From Spirometra erinaceieuropaei (Eukaryota > Platyhelminthes > Cestoda > Diphyllobothriidea > Diphyllobothriidae), in assembly GCA_902702965.1 (NCBI GenBank), contig CACRXP010000887.1, positions 153,536-217,535 of the forward strand: a DNA stretch of 64,000 nucleotides. The letters are read 5' to 3'. Each line of letters opens with the position of its first letter. The stretch's first letter is position 1. A program made the position numbers and the translations under genes. Shown here one piece after another: positions 33,125-43,639 of the stretch. Below the pieces are notes generated by a model. That model was not told the DNA's origin. It saw nothing but the letters and a program-made list of their open reading frames with translations, and did not search any database.

Positions 33125-33127
33125 GAG
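33079..33127 (+). repeat. GA microsatellite, expanded in unit B
   Basis: About 48 bp of GA units with one GGGA interruption, versus ~16 bp at the same place in unit A. Confidence 0.9.
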
Positions 33128-33169
33128 TAATGGCATTACTACCAGGACAGTAAATAAATTAAGCAAGCC

Positions 33170-34617
33170 GACTAAAAACGCCTTTATGAATATGAATGCT
33201 TGTGATGCATTGAGAAGTTAAAGCAAAATGGCCGGCCTCTCGGGGAGCGGGAATGAAGAAGGCCTAAGTAGAAGGTTTGTGGTCAGTGCAGATGCAATGA
33301 ATCTCCTTCTTCGACGCAGTTGCGGAAATGGTTAATGGGGAAATGGACTGGTAAAATGTGCTATAGCGGAGTTTGTTGGAGTGTTCGTTTGATGAAAAAG
33401 AATGCCAGGAGTTGAACGCTCGTTAAGGCCTGCTGAGGAATGGAGGCAAATAGAGTGTAATTCAAGGCATGAATAACAAATTAAAGCAGGGAGCAGGTAC
33501 GGAGCGCCAAAGGCTGTGCCAGGAAGCCCAAGACCTCGATTGATCTCAAACAAATTGTTACTTATAGGGAACACCAATGAAGGGCTAAACGCATGAATTT
33601 ACGACAAAAATTGACAAGGTCCATAGGATGGGGCAGTTTTCGGGAAGAAGTGGGAGTAGGAAAATTACAAATAGCTGAAAATCTGTTCGCTGTAAGATGA
33701 CAACCGAAAGCATCCAGGAGATGTACTAGGGAAACGCACGAGGAAACACAAAAACGCATTTAGAGGTGTTGTTTTTAAACAAAAAATTAGCTCAACTGCA
33801 CAACTATGAGACGTAGGCGTTGTAGGAGTTGATGTTCACCGGAATTTGCAAACAGGAGATCACCAATATAAATAAAAACTACTGGTTAATCATGGAGGAC
33901 CCAGAAGATGAGTCCTTACATTTTTTACGATGGCTTAAGAAGGCGAAATGTGTCCTGACCAACTGCAAAAGTCAGAATGACATCGTAATCACTGATTTTG
34001 AGATGTCTTTGGAGGCAACAGGCGTCCGGCGAAAGGCTTTGACTGACTCAGTGATGGAAACATAAGTCGAATCGGTTAGGTTAGATGAGAAGTCATGAAG
34101 TGGATATCTGTCGGGGACAGTGCAGTTGTTCAATTGCCGGTTGTCAGCACATGGACACCGGTCAGTGGTGGACGTTTTGAAAGCCATACGCAGAGGGGTG
34201 ACCCTTGGGCTAGTGGAAGGCAGCTATATGCTTGGTCCCATGTGACTGAATTCAGTTTTGGCAATAACCGACTTATCAGTGGCGAAACGACGAGGACAAT
34301 CAAAGTCAGGTGGCACGGTGGTGGAAATACAATGCACGGAGGAATGCTTAATCGGCTGATCAAACTGCGAATGCCTGATGAAATTAGCCTGGTCGAAGGT
34401 AAGCACTCACAAAAAATGGTCGCTGGGATTGTTGTGATAGGGAGATGAGGGGCAAATGATACAGGTCTGGCAAGCAGAGTGCAATGAAGTCACCGGATCA
34501 GTGCGTATGTGGGACCTGATTTCAATAAGGATACAAAAAAGGATCTAATGTCGACACGGAGAATGAGAGTGCGGACGCCCGAAATAGCAAATCCAGTGAA
34601 TAGGATGCCTTAAGTCA
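33170..34617 (-). pseudogene. Ty3/gypsy protease tail-RT-RNase H segment (right inverted copy)
   Basis: Read on the minus strand from 34617: protease tail and linker, RT with DNRQLNNCTVPDRYP near 34115-34155, and the catalytic site YIGD at 33859-33870 (second residue pair damaged). Next come LLDAFGCHLTANRFSAICNF near 33660-33735 and a DLVNFCRKFMRLALHW stretch to 33575. The sequence then continues past the inverted-repeat limit into an RNase H-like region, with LRYSTFYQ near 33345 and CTDHKPSTS near 33280. Multiple stops are present. It is the mirror copy of 24304-25400, and the extra RNase H part is missing from the left copy. Confidence 0.82.
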
Positions 34618-35679
34618 TTGGCGTTATTTGCTGACTGCTCGTCTAATCACCTCGAATGTATGTACGTCCACTTTTCATTTTATTCCCCGCCTTAGTAACT
34701 CTATTGTGCTGCGCTAATCTTACTGCTTATTGCTATAGGACCACAAAGAATACCCCAGTTATTGCGACTGTCTTCTAACCTATCTTTACCTCTGGTGCGT
34801 CTATTCCGATGAATAAACCAGTACTGAATCGAGAAAACTGCTAAAGTATACTAACAGAGAAGCTTGCTTTCATATAGCACACGCTGGTCTTCTTGAGCCG
34901 ATCCGTCAAAAAGAACATGTTTCATTGTTTCAGTAACCTGCTTAACGCAATCTTCCTACATATACAATTTACAAGAGAAGAAGAAAAAGATCAGCAACTG
35001 CCATGTCCTGGTACGCCGGTCAGTTAAAGTCCTGATGGGGAAATTCTGATGACGCTTTGCGCGAATTCCCAATTTTCACAGCAACTATCTTGTGGCTCAC
35101 AATCGAAGCTGTCACAAGGTTCTTCAAACGCGTTTACAACATGGAAGAAAATGCATGGCGCCCGAAATCTCTGTTAACAATATATGCGAATTAGTGATCC
35201 GAAGACCTTCATAGGCTGATACCTACGTCTGCGTCCCAGAAGGATCCAAGCAGAAACGCCACCGTCGATGTGGCGTTTTAGAGACGTCCGAGTGCATCGC
35301 TGTAGTTCGAATTGTCGGAATTACACAAAGATAAAGTTACCACGAATGGCAGGTTCATGGTAAGCGAGGACTGCTTAAAGGCGATAGAGCAGTCTGGTAT
35401 AATGTGTCGTATCCCGTGCCTAAAGCGCCTGTAATTATAAAGGTCAGAATGAACGCACAAAGATAGACAAATTGTCTTGAAGAAAGTCTTCCCAATTATG
35501 GGTAGATTTGCCTTTAAGGTCAAGGATTGGCTGATATTTAGTTATTTTGTAAAAGAACGTCTTTATGGAAAATTACGCAAGCAAGTTTTCTTTTAAATGT
35601 GTAAATTCTATTGGCTATCACCACTTCACTTGGTAGCAAAGTCTATGCCGAAGGGAGTTTCGATATAGATAAAGGAGAA
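34618..35679. other. unassigned DNA
   Basis: No feature supported. Confidence 0.4.
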
Positions 35680-35765
35680 TGACTTGCCCATTTCTGGCTT
35701 CTCAGGCGTTCTAAGCCAGCGATACCCAAAAAGCCGTTTTTGTGCACCTGAACTTCAACATATAA
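35680..35765 (-). repeat. degenerate SINE family 1 body
   Basis: The sequence 'GAGAATGACTTGCCCATTTCTGGCTTCTCAGGCGTTCTAAGCC..CGATACCC' parallels the SINE body read from its 3' side (GACTGGAATGGCCATTTCTGGCTTATTAGCC). No tRNA-like head remains. Confidence 0.4.
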
Positions 35766-35959
35766 ACTGGTCGCTAAGCGACTGTTTGCAGGGCCTCTAC
35801 ACGGAGCCCGAAGGCATAACAGGACAAGCAGACTGGGCAGCTCGATTGGCGAACGCACTTCCAATGTGCAATAAAGATTATTCAAGACCGGCATCCGCAA
35901 CCAACCAATATCATGGCGGAGGCGGACCATCGAAGAGGCACGGACCAATTTGACTCGGT

Positions 35960-37100
35960 TGAGCAAATTCCAGACTGTCCATCTACAAGGAGAGGACGGC
36001 TCAAAACACAGACTACAATAAACCCAACATCGATGTCAATGCCACGTAAATCAAGACGGTAGACATATGCGCCCCCTTAGGTAGTGCAATTTTAAGGAAC
36101 GTTAAGGCCGACGACGAAATCAAAATTCAGATCTCCAACGTCAGTCAGGCATATGACCGGCTGCAGGACTCAATTTGAAACCGTCACGTCCTCCACCTCA
36201 ACCTGACACTGAATATTACAAAGTCATCATCCTGGCAACTCTCCTACACTAGGCGCAGTCATTAAGCCAGAAACCTCAATCATTTCCAGCTTAGTTGTCC
36301 TCGGAGAAAGGAGGGAATTTCCGACAAGGAAGTCATATAGCGAACCGAAATCATCATCATTAACGGCATGCTTAGACAACTGCGACTATGATGGAGCGGT
36401 TGCTTTGTGAGAATGGCCCACGAGCACTTGCCCAAGCCATTGGTGCCACTATCAAACAGGACAAAAAGACACTACATGAACATCCTGAGAACTTCCTCCA
36501 AAGGCCTGTGAGGACCTCGATTAGGATCGGCAGGCCTGTAAAACCACCGCGAAGACCGGATCAGTCAGCCTCGAAAACAGCTAGACAACCACTGCTGAGG
36601 CACAGAAATCGGTTCGCAAGCCCCAAACGCCATTGACTGGAACCCCCATCTCTATCCGTTTTTCCCACTCTGTCAGTGGACAATCGGTTTATTGATCTGC
36701 CTCGTCGGGCGTCTAAGGACTTAAAGCAATATTAGCGCGGCAAGCCATCTCCCGTCTTAGAATGCGCCTCCTCCATCAACACCATTAACACAATCCCGCA
36801 AGTACAGCGACGACGACCATCGCCATCACCGCCCATGCCACCAATGAGAACGCTAATGACGTCCTGTCAACTATCGTCGTCCCCCCCCCACCATCAATGC
36901 GGGCTCAATCCCTCTTTCCCTTTCTCACTTTCACATTAAGCATTGGTCTGGTCGGTCATTTTTGACACCAGCGCATTGAAACAGGAGTACCAACATAGCT
37001 CGTTGCACCCACCTCACCTACCCCACACTGTCAACGAACATTCGATTATTGCGTGGGCCCGGTCAGCCGCGTGCGACTTCCTGCAAATACTTAGTAAGGC
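35960..37100 (+). pseudogene. RTE-like non-LTR retrotransposon: RT thumb to zinc-finger relic
   Basis: Plus-strand frames show NIDVNGTQI-like and VDICAPLGSAILRNVKADDE blocks near 36020-36120, then ISNVSQAYDRLQDSI near 36130-36175 (compare ISKA.Q.FGRLQN.VWNRHG). GMLRQLRL and WSGCFVRMAHERLPK are near 36370-36440, and a basic LKTSLK-like block follows. A decayed finger region lies near 36905-36990 (FTFTLSIGLVGHF then a TGVPT linker; compare FTSHIGLVGHLRIH). It is the same family as 13560-15305, on the opposite strand, 5' truncated, with many stops. Confidence 0.7.
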
Positions 37101-38415
37101 CGCTTTCCATACCTCATAGCCGCATCTAGTCCTACCAGCCCATACATTCCTAGACTGTCTATGAAATTCTTCCAAACCACACTATTCCTGTAGAATTCTA
37201 ACACCTTACGTCATTGAGAATGTGGCCTGTACCACTATCACTAGTAAGCGGTGCCAGAGCCCCCTCTGGATTGAAGCATTTTGAAGCGTATTCGCATCGA
37301 AAGATACGTTTCAAAAGCACCACACATTGTACCTTCGTTGGCATTAAAAGGAGTTAATTTATCAAAATTGGCTTATTAATCATGGAGAAAGCATCCGTTT
37401 ACGTCCACTGAATGTAGCTGCGGATGAGCACAATATACTGAGGTTTTGTTTAAGTCCCTCATTGCGTAAACCCCTATTTGTCCACCGGATTAGAATCTGT
37501 GTGTGTTATTAATTCGTATATTTGACAATCGATTGCAGACAATATCGTGAGTCAACCAATGCTGTTTTCATGCTCTTGATAGCTGTCTTAGTTTATTTAT
37601 GTATATTATGCTAATTGTTTAGGTATCTACTCACCAGCCAGTTCAAGTTGTCGAGTTGTATGTCTATGTATGCAGTATTTAGCCTTGGTGTTCGTAGTCC
37701 ACTTATACAAATTGTTTATCGTTTTTTACTGAATATCCAAAGCAATTATGAAGCGTAATTACTCTGGCTATCACCGAAGCACCATATACAGGCGCATTAA
37801 GCGCCAGATGAAGGCGTGACTACTGTTGGAGTGGCTCAGTGGGAAATCAATCCTTTGTTGGTAGTCCTTTATATGCACCCCTGTGTGGTAAGTTTTCCTC
37901 ATTTGGTAACACTTCAGATGCCATTCGCCTGAACCCTACCTTTGGTGATTGCGCCCACGAAATGGTTCGCAAGACTGTCATTGATTGGTTTCATGGATCG
38001 AGGGGCAGGTATGGCGGCCAGGCTAAACGCCGGGAGGCAATTGGAGGGACTAGCGATGATACACGTTGTCCCACACTGTCTGTATCTGAAGACACGGTAA
38101 TTACCATCAATAAAATTCACATATTTTAGGTTAAATATTCATACTGCTGCAGTGAACTTAATTAGTGTAAAAATTGTCACTTAAATTTTAAAGTATTACT
38201 TCCCTTCCATCGACCGTGTTTTCTAAAGAATTGTTTTTCTTCAACTATAGGAACCAGCCGTCGAAGCGGGGACTTCTGGAACGCCCAACTGAATGGCATA
38301 ACATATGTTGAAGTCCATGTATATACTGGCAATGACATTTATTATGATTGTATATATTTTCCAATTACTTTTTCGTTTATACAATAAATAACTCATTCAC
38401 ATGAATTTGCGTCGC
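37101..38415. other. intergenic DNA, one unassigned frame
   Basis: The plus frame 37839-38129 (96 codons) ends in ATTAAAATT-like AT-rich DNA, with AATAAA signals at about 38109 and 38383. It has no recognised domain. Otherwise nothing was found. Confidence 0.4.
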
Positions 38416-38615
38416 GTGTATTTGATATTAGCTGCCGATTAGTGGGCACGTGTACGGCGGGGTCACTGTGAGTACTATGTAATACCGTAGTACTCTACGT
38501 ACACAGGGTGGGTTCCGACGTGTAACATGTGGGAACAGTGAGGCACTGCGCCTCAGGGGACTCGGTATACAGGACGATATTTTAAAGTGGTGCCAAAAGT
38601 GGGCCGGGATGTGGC

Positions 38616-38800
38616 GTCCCCTGCGCATTTTTTTCGCTGGCGGGGCCAGGCGGGGCTATCGCGTTGCATGCCCCGCCACAACCCCCTCAACAGCTCCGCC
38701 TTGCCCCTTCATGGCCCCCTCTGGCCCCGCCATTATTGAGGGGGCCAGGCGGGGCTAGGTGGGGCTGGTGCTGGCAGGGGAGACTCACTAGTCTGAAGTT
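38616..38800. repeat. GC-rich inverted/direct repeat segment (GGGGCCAGGCGGGGC units)
   Basis: GGCGGGGCCAGGCGGGGCTA occurs near 38639 and GGGGGCCAGGCGGGGCTAGG near 38740. The complementary GCCCCGCCACAACCCC and TGGCCCCGCCATTATTGA lie between them, so the segment can fold on itself. It differs sharply from the AT-balanced neighbourhood. It marks the 3' break of the CR1-like element at 38800. It may be the end of a mobile element; the identity is unknown. Confidence 0.6.
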
Positions 38801-41400
38801 ATTTAGGGCGGCTCTCTCGCCTTCTTTATACGTGGATATAAGTTTTTTTGCTTCTAGTCAGTTGGCGGAGCCTCAGCCTCCATCGAAGCATTGATGATCT
38901 TGGAGAGGGGAGAGACTTATTTGTCTACGAGTTTATTCAAAACTCTCGCAAGTATGCCGTCCGCACCTGGCGATTTAGTGAGCTTTGGTTGTCCCAAAAT
39001 TATCCTCACCGTGTTTTTTGTAAAGGCCATCGTGCTTATTGTATTTCCAAACGTGGCAATTGGGAAGTAAACTATTTCCTCGATAAACGTCTCATCTAGG
39101 TCAGTATAGGTCAGAATATTTTAAAAGAAATGGGCAGTGCCTCTGAAAACACTATTGGAAACAGTACATACCACATATTACTCAAACAAACAGGCTACTA
39201 AAACGTCGTCAGTAACATCTACATTTTACATGATACTGATTCTGAGAATGCAGGAGAGATGCTCGGGCACACAGTTGTAGTTGATGATAGTAGAATGAGA
39301 TAATAATCATCCGCATTAGCGGTAGGTGCATGCAAGCCGTTGGTTTGATGTAAATGAGCTGTTGACACAAAGAAATCAGATAACAGGTCCGCCTTGTCTG
39401 GATTATCGGTCAACTTATTTCTCCGGCAATCCTTTAGACACGAAATGGAATTCCGTTTTGCACTATTTACATAACCAAGGAACTTTTGGCATATTCCGGT
39501 GTATTTTTGCGTGTTTCGACTCAAGTCCTGTTTGTTCCCTCCTCGGTAGATCCCAGCATATGCTCCATTGTTTTTCAAAAGCAGTAACACGCCCTTGTTT
39601 TGACATCTGATGTATTTCTTTCGGAGTCTTCTTTTTACCCTGAGCTTCTTCTTGATTCCTGACGTCACCCACTTTGGCCGGAAAGTTTTCGATCTCCTCC
39701 TAAATGGGCAAGAACGCTCTACCATATATTGAATTACGTTCTGGAAAAAGAGCCAACCGGCCTTGGGGTCAGGCTCTTGTGCAGCGTTCCAGCTCGACTC
39801 CTTCGGCTAACTTTTCATTAGGACTGATTTTCTCCCGAAACTTATGTTCCTCGACAACTCAAATTTGGAACAGAAAAAAGTATATACTCCCGAACAATAA
39901 AGTACTTATCACGTCGCCAAGGGGCGTGTGGGAACCCAATCTGGGGATGCAATTATCGTCCCTAGTAATGATGAGATCCAAACAACTGGACTGTCGTCCG
40001 TCTCGGAATCGCGTGTCCACTTAAACTTGTTGGGTAAGGAACTCATCAGTGAGCACCTGAACAAATTTCTGTACGAAGGAGTTTTCTGATCGCGTGAAGT
40101 GCATTGGTTCCCATTTGGAATCAGGACAGTCGAATTCTCCAAGTAGCATAACGTGTCTGCTATGACAAATTTCTCTTAGCTCCGTGATAGGTGCATCATC
40201 CTCATCTGTCCACTGTCCCGGTCGTCTGTAGACCAGGACAACATGGAGGTCTAGGTAGTTTGGTAGGTCCTAGTAACAACTGTGTGTTTCACAACCAATG
40301 TTCCTATATGCGGAAGGCTCCTCGGTGATGAAGTCGATGACACCTCATCTAAACATCACGGTTTCCCACCACGTTGTTCATTTCGGTCCATTTGAATGAG
40401 CTGAAACCCATCCAAAATGACTTTCGCGCCTTCTATCCGCTTATTTATCCATGTTTCAGTTAGAGCTATCAAATCGGGCTGTAAATGGCCCACAGCCATT
40501 TTTATTTCGTCCAATGTCCTTAATAGACTGTACATTTGTGTACATCATTATCAAATTATTTGGCTCTTTCGGTTTTTTGGAAATTGCTTGTTAGTGCTTT
40601 TGCATGACAGTTACTGCTGGGTATTTTTCAAGTCCACTGTCTAATTTTGAAAGTACAGACGTTTGGTGAAACTGAACACTAGTGCGTTTGTCGTCAATTT
40701 TATCCAATGATTTCACAAAAACGAACACTCTATTCCTGCAATTCAATTTCATTCTATTATCAGATTTACTTCGTCCTCGCTTTGATGTTTTCTCAGTTCT
40801 GTCACTAATGTTCTCACTTTCATCCGTCCGATTTGAGGGTAGTCCGGCTCAAAAACAATCCACGATGTTTGTTTCATATCTTAGACTTTGGCGACAAGAT
40901 GAGATCTGCTTGCAGTTTGCCCCCCCCCCCAATATGACTTTCAGCGGTCTCGGTCACATGTCGTCTACGTCGTTTCTAACCAGAGGCTTCAAACGGGAAA
41001 TCTTTGAATTTCGACCATCTTACCGGGTTCTGGGGTGTCATTTAGCGAATTGTGGAATATCAAGATATGGTATTTAATCCCTTTTTTCAGGGCGTTAACA
41101 GGGGCTTCAGGAACTCTCTGGACTACCACCCAGTGTGGTATCTCAGGAAGAAAACTGGTGGCTGCATCCTGCCCCCTTTTCTTAGTGTAAGGTTGAAGCA
41201 CAGACTCTGGGATCGTCATTATGGACGTATCACCATTGCTTACGGACTGTGGCCATGGTGGTACACTTTCTGATATCGCTTTGGATCTTTCTCCTTGGTT
41301 CACCTCTTCTGATACTCTGGTTAGTCGACTATAATTCGACACGGATAGCTCTGGTCGATCAAACAATTCTGGTGGCCAGAGTGGTCCTTTGTGTTAGTTC
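38800..41400 (-). pseudogene. CR1-like non-LTR retrotransposon with ORF1-like region, EN and RT start
   Basis: From the right on the minus strand: an ORF1-like stretch (41366-40989 with GIKYHILIFHNSLND and MVEIQRF blocks, the kind found before the endonuclease in CR1-like elements; weaker call). Next is the endonuclease start near 40550-40410 with YTNVQS, a one-base shift, LLRTLDEIKMAVG and the ALTETWINK glutamate motif. LLGEFDCPDSKWE (usual GDFN) is near 40110-40150. A linker of 168 codons (39725-39219) has a basic KKKLRVKRRLRKKYI segment and the LTDNPDKADLLSDFFVSTA motif. The RT entry KSPGADGILARVLNKL lies near 38910-38960, with LSKIINASMEAEAPPTD after it. The element ends in the GC-rich segment, so the RT catalytic core is missing. 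Confidence 0.75.
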
Positions 41401-43169
41401 CGGCCACATTGTCAACTGAAAGGACCAGGGATACCCACCGGAGACATTTTAGCTTCACATTCCTGTTGCGGTGTTCACCCATTCAGCCCTGCTAACCGTT
41501 TGTTTCTTCTCTTTCAACGAAGGACTCTATTTAACACGCGGAATGGCTGACGGACGTCGATGACTCACTTTGTTCGTCTTTAATAGAAACCAGAAGCTGA
41601 GTCACTGCCATCCTGTCGTTATGGGTATCCGCGTCGGTAGGTTGAAGTCTTTCACAAACTGTCTTTTAGCTGTTCTTGTGACTTATTCTTTGCCTTTTAA
41701 ACTCTAGCACTGATAACCACGTTTTATCTACCATTTTTCTCTTGCGCGAGCTTCCTTAAAGCTGCAAGCTGTAATTAAGCGTTTGGTGCGCCTTGCCGGC
41801 CCTTAGTCACAATCACAAAGAGAGTTAGCATCAACCTTAGATCCAAAGCCCATCTTAGTAGGCTTACTTTCAAGCGAAATGCCAATCCTGGCTATAATAC
41901 TACCGAAAACTTGCTGTGTGTCCATGAACGGTGAGGTAAGTGTGAAAGTATATATTCGTTTTTGAGATCATAACGAATACTTCCGACTGTATTTGTTGGA
42001 CTTTGGCGAATATTTGCAATAAAATGGGCGATTGATGCGCCTATTTGTTCGTACTCACTTCGTAATCACTTCGCAACTCACTTCAAAAAGTTTAAATGCG
42101 TTGGGAACTATATGCAGGAGTAACTCGGCTGTAGAATTCTTCGTCAACTGAGTCACGCGCATAAGCCAAAACAGATTTCATTGCATATGCGGTACTATTG
42201 ATAAAAAACGCACAGACATCAACAAGGGATGCCCTAGACAAAGAATTCCTTTGTTAATGTTCAAGCAAATCTAATTCCCAACTTAAGGTCAAATTACAAA
42301 AAATTAGTTAATTAAAAGAACGCCGATCACGCGCAAAAGAGGGTTAAAAAGGGGGAAAGAGGAACGTCAACAGGGGCCAAATGTGGAAGCGCTTGCGAAG
42401 AGGGCGTGGAGAATTCCAAACTTTGGCCAAATGGATATAACATCGGCCATTTTTTGATCGCGTAGGCCTTGAAAAACTTCAGACGCGCCAGAACTTGGAC
42501 GGTTTGTTTTTCTAGGCTCTTATCTGTGCGGAACTTCTTCATAGTCCGGATTATATTTGGTTAACAGACAAGTTGTGCTTCAACTCTGCAATTCTGATAA
42601 TTTCTCACGCGATAAAAAATACCAGTGACACATAAAATAATTTTATACCTACGGTTCCAGTGGCAACTTCAGAGGCAGTAACTGCAAAATGATATCGACG
42701 TCAAAGCAGTCTTATTTGGCGGGCAGATAATATTGTTGTGCTCAGTCGGGCACTCTTCGGATAGAATGGCCGTCTCTTACTGCGACCTCCGTAGCACGCG
42801 CACCTGGATGAGATCTGAGTCACTTGCGTGAAAGCCTAGAACGTACTGCGGTGATCGGGCCACGCGTGACATGCGCAAGTGGCCTGTTTAGCCTTGCAGA
42901 CCACTGCACTCATCCCTGACCGCCTTGACATCAGCTTACCACAGGAACTTAGTGACTGAAGTAGGAGAGTGCGCAGTAGATGTCTCGAGAGTGTGCCCTA
43001 ATACAAACTAGTTCACGCGCAAGTCACCAGTGCTCTTTTCACTTCGTAGGACACACGATGGACGCCTTCGCTTGCAACGGTTGAGCTCTCACATTCGAAT
43101 CGATAGACACACTTAGAGGTGGCGTTTATGGACGACGCATTGTGTGTCGCTATAAACAGAATGCTCTTT
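41401..43169. other. unassigned DNA
   Basis: About 1.8 kb without a recognised repeat. The minus frame 42327-42542 has no known domain. Confidence 0.4.
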
Positions 43170-43262
43170 GAATGACTGCTAAGTATTAATTCATAATTAC
43201 CCAAATGTGAAAAGCTCGGCGCATCAATAGAATAAAAAACCCACTACAGCAAGGGGAAGGTT
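43170..43262 (-). repeat. relic of tRNA-derived repeat family 2
   Basis: AATTCATAATTACCCAAATG, TGAAAAGCTCGGCG and CAAGGGGAAGGTTTTTA follow the same order as the reverse complement of 22560-22672. The tRNA-like boxes are destroyed. Confidence 0.55.
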
Positions 43263-43639
43263 TTTATGTAGCTATGTATTAGCTGGATCCCATTTACGTC
43301 CTACATACAATGTCTCGAAATATGTCACCAAAAAGATCCTGAATATTATAATTGGGATTTTGGAAATGACTATTTCATAAGGATTTCGGTTGAGGACTGG
43401 TTAACAGAATTTAATGAATAACTACCGGGTTTGCCACAACGTCATTAAACTTGTTGGTGCTCACTCAAAGGGAATGTAGGCAAGGATTCCTTTGCGTTGT
43501 AATGGCATGGTACTCATTAAATGTTGAAGAATTAACAAAAATGCAAATACATTGCAGTGTCAAGTGAGCTAGATTTAGGCAAACGCATTTGGCTTTAAAG
43601 TTAAATAATCACATAGTTCGTTTTTTGATTCGGCATTTG
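43263..43639. other. unassigned DNA
   Basis: No feature supported. Confidence 0.4.

Larger units (their letters stand above)
29246..33166 (+). repeat. 3.92-kb tandem duplication, unit B
   Basis: The second copy of 25324-29245 joins directly after it at an AAGCAA|GCCCTTC junction. At its end, the same AATTAAGCAA is followed by GCCGACTAAA, which belongs to the minus-strand Ty3/gypsy copy. Small indels distinguish it from unit A, for example 4 bp fewer in the GTATGTAT stutter near 30025 and a longer GA tract. Confidence 0.92.

Noticed and set aside
37839..38129. 96-codon frame with nearby AATAAA as a possible small gene
   Set aside because: No homology, no splice signals defended and no conserved partner; left as unassigned.
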